Shown piece by piece: positions 63,129-64,000 of a stretch of 64,000 bases of DNA. The notes beneath the pieces are model-generated. The model had not been told where the DNA came from. It did not search any database and was given only the letters and a program-made list of their open reading frames with translations. The first letter of the stretch is position 1. Every line of letters starts with the position of its first letter. The DNA lies in assembly GCF_964656455.1 (NCBI RefSeq), contig NC_135720.1:108016696-108080695 (forward strand), read 5' to 3'. This DNA comes from Halichoerus grypus (Eukaryota; Chordata; Mammalia; Carnivora; Phocidae). The position numbers were made by a program, and so were the translations under genes.

Positions 63129-63490
63129 TAGGAGCTCCCTACCATCCTTGACGTGGCCCAGGGAGAACCCCATGGCCTCACCTTTGACCTCAGCCACAGG
63201 AGCCTCCAGAGCTTCAGCCCTGTCCCAATGGCTTGACCAGTGATCTCTTCTGCTTACCCAGGCCTAGGAATGGGGTGTGTTGGGGCTGTTCCCAGTCTGC
63301 CTAGCAGGGCAGGGAGAACCCTGCCACCCCACCTAAGGGAGGAGGGGGTGACAGAGACCTTAAAGAAGATCTGGTCACAGCGGGGATGGATGTCTTTGAC
63401 ATGTTGCCACCCTGTTCAGATGACGCTCTGAGATACAACTGTGCTTCCCCAAATTGGAGAGGTTGGGACATTTGCAGAGGACCTCCAGGG
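63129..63490 (+). repeat. duplicated segment, copy B
   Basis: Counterpart of 61,641-61,920, with about 150 bp extra between its two homologous blocks (63,129-63,205 and 63,386-63,436). After the second block both copies continue with 'cccaaattggagaggttggg' here versus 'cccaagataggagacatggg' in copy A. The direct orientation suggests a local duplication or two insertions of one unknown repeat. Confidence 0.8.
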
Positions 63491-63494
63491 AGGG

Positions 63495-64000
63495 GAGACA
63501 GTGGTGAGGCCAGCTAACATCTCCCTCTGTCTTTGCTTAGACCCTGGACCTGCTCCAGATCACCTCTCCTGGAGCGCACTTTCCCTTGCTCCCTGCTCTC
63601 AGAGCTGGACACACACAGGAAATCCGAGCCAGTGTCCACTCTTCAAGGTCAGCCTGAAAGGCGAGTTGAGCCAGAGGAGGATGACGGGGTCTCTCCCAGC
63701 ATCCCTCCCCTTCCAACTTCTCCCTGAGCAGCCGGGTTTGGGCTGGCGTGTTCCCTCACTGGCCTTTCAGCTTGTTGAGAAGAATGAGCCGCTTGAAGGA
63801 CACTTTACAACTCCATAAATAATCAGGATGTTGAGCACACAGGATGGGAGTCGCACCCTCGGAGTGGGCGGAAGGGGCTGGGCACTGGCTGGGGTTCTCA
63901 TCCCAGGGTCCATCGTCCTGGCACCGTTTCCTCCAAGGAGATGCCTTTAGCACACTGGGGGGTGTCAGCGCCTCCTCCCATCCCTGGCTGATTTTCCTCC
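63495..64000. other. single-copy noncoding stretch
   Basis: A 125-codon plus frame (63,441-63,818) starts inside copy B. It has no recognised domain and a second plus phase is open beside it, so I do not call it. 63,800-63,840 contains 'actccataaataatcaggat'. Confidence 0.4.

Overview
The window reads as nuclear DNA of a carnivoran mammal, and no protein-coding gene in it can be supported. The best clade evidence is nine clear Can-SINE (SINEC) copies, the tRNA-Lys-type SINE of Carnivora, in both orientations, several with visible target-site duplications. The best-preserved copy (18.44 kb) looks more like the SINEC type of bears, seals and mustelids than the dog SINEC_Cf type, so an arctoid caniform is my inference. 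Almost everything else is old: many MIR and L2 fragments, one L3/CR1 piece, MLT1/MaLR LTRs, MER5-type DNA transposon fossils, two L1M 3' ends and one probable solitary ERV LTR. Family names are from memory of consensus sequences, not from a database run.

Layout. 0-13 kb: MIR/L2, a 0.7 kb CA-rich tandem array (2.58-3.30 kb), a long pyrimidine tract between two SINEs (5.7-6.5 kb), an L1M 3' end (8.7-9.6 kb), and a run of old LTR-like repeats and MLT1 (10.8-12.8 kb). 13-30 kb: mostly single-copy DNA with L2/MIR and MLT1. 31.5-35.2 kb: the most distinctive part of the window, three arrays of one ~39-bp minisatellite in alternating orientation (+, -, +). A fourth, decayed array of the same unit lies at 20.7-20.9 kb, and the unit resembles the conserved 3' end of L2. 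35-50 kb: single-copy DNA with dinucleotide repeats, an L3/CR1 fragment, a probable solo LTR (40.9-41.5 kb) and a mildly CpG-enriched stretch (43.0-43.7 kb). 52.2-53.0 kb: a CAT/CAC-type array whose long histidine- or serine-rich ORFs are repeat artefacts. 53-64 kb: MLT1, MIR, an L1M end, and a segment present twice (61.64 and 63.13 kb) with very uneven conservation.

Nothing resembling an exon chain, a tRNA/rRNA gene or a CRISPR array is visible. Every long ORF in the window falls in tandem repeats, overlaps an antisense ORF, or runs into MIR/L2. Several AT-rich, repeat-free blocks with TAAT/ATTA cores look like what conserved developmental enhancers often look like, but only cross-species alignment could show that. 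The window is best described as intergenic or deep intronic DNA, with the minisatellite trio and the duplicated 61.6/63.1 kb segment as the main points of interest.
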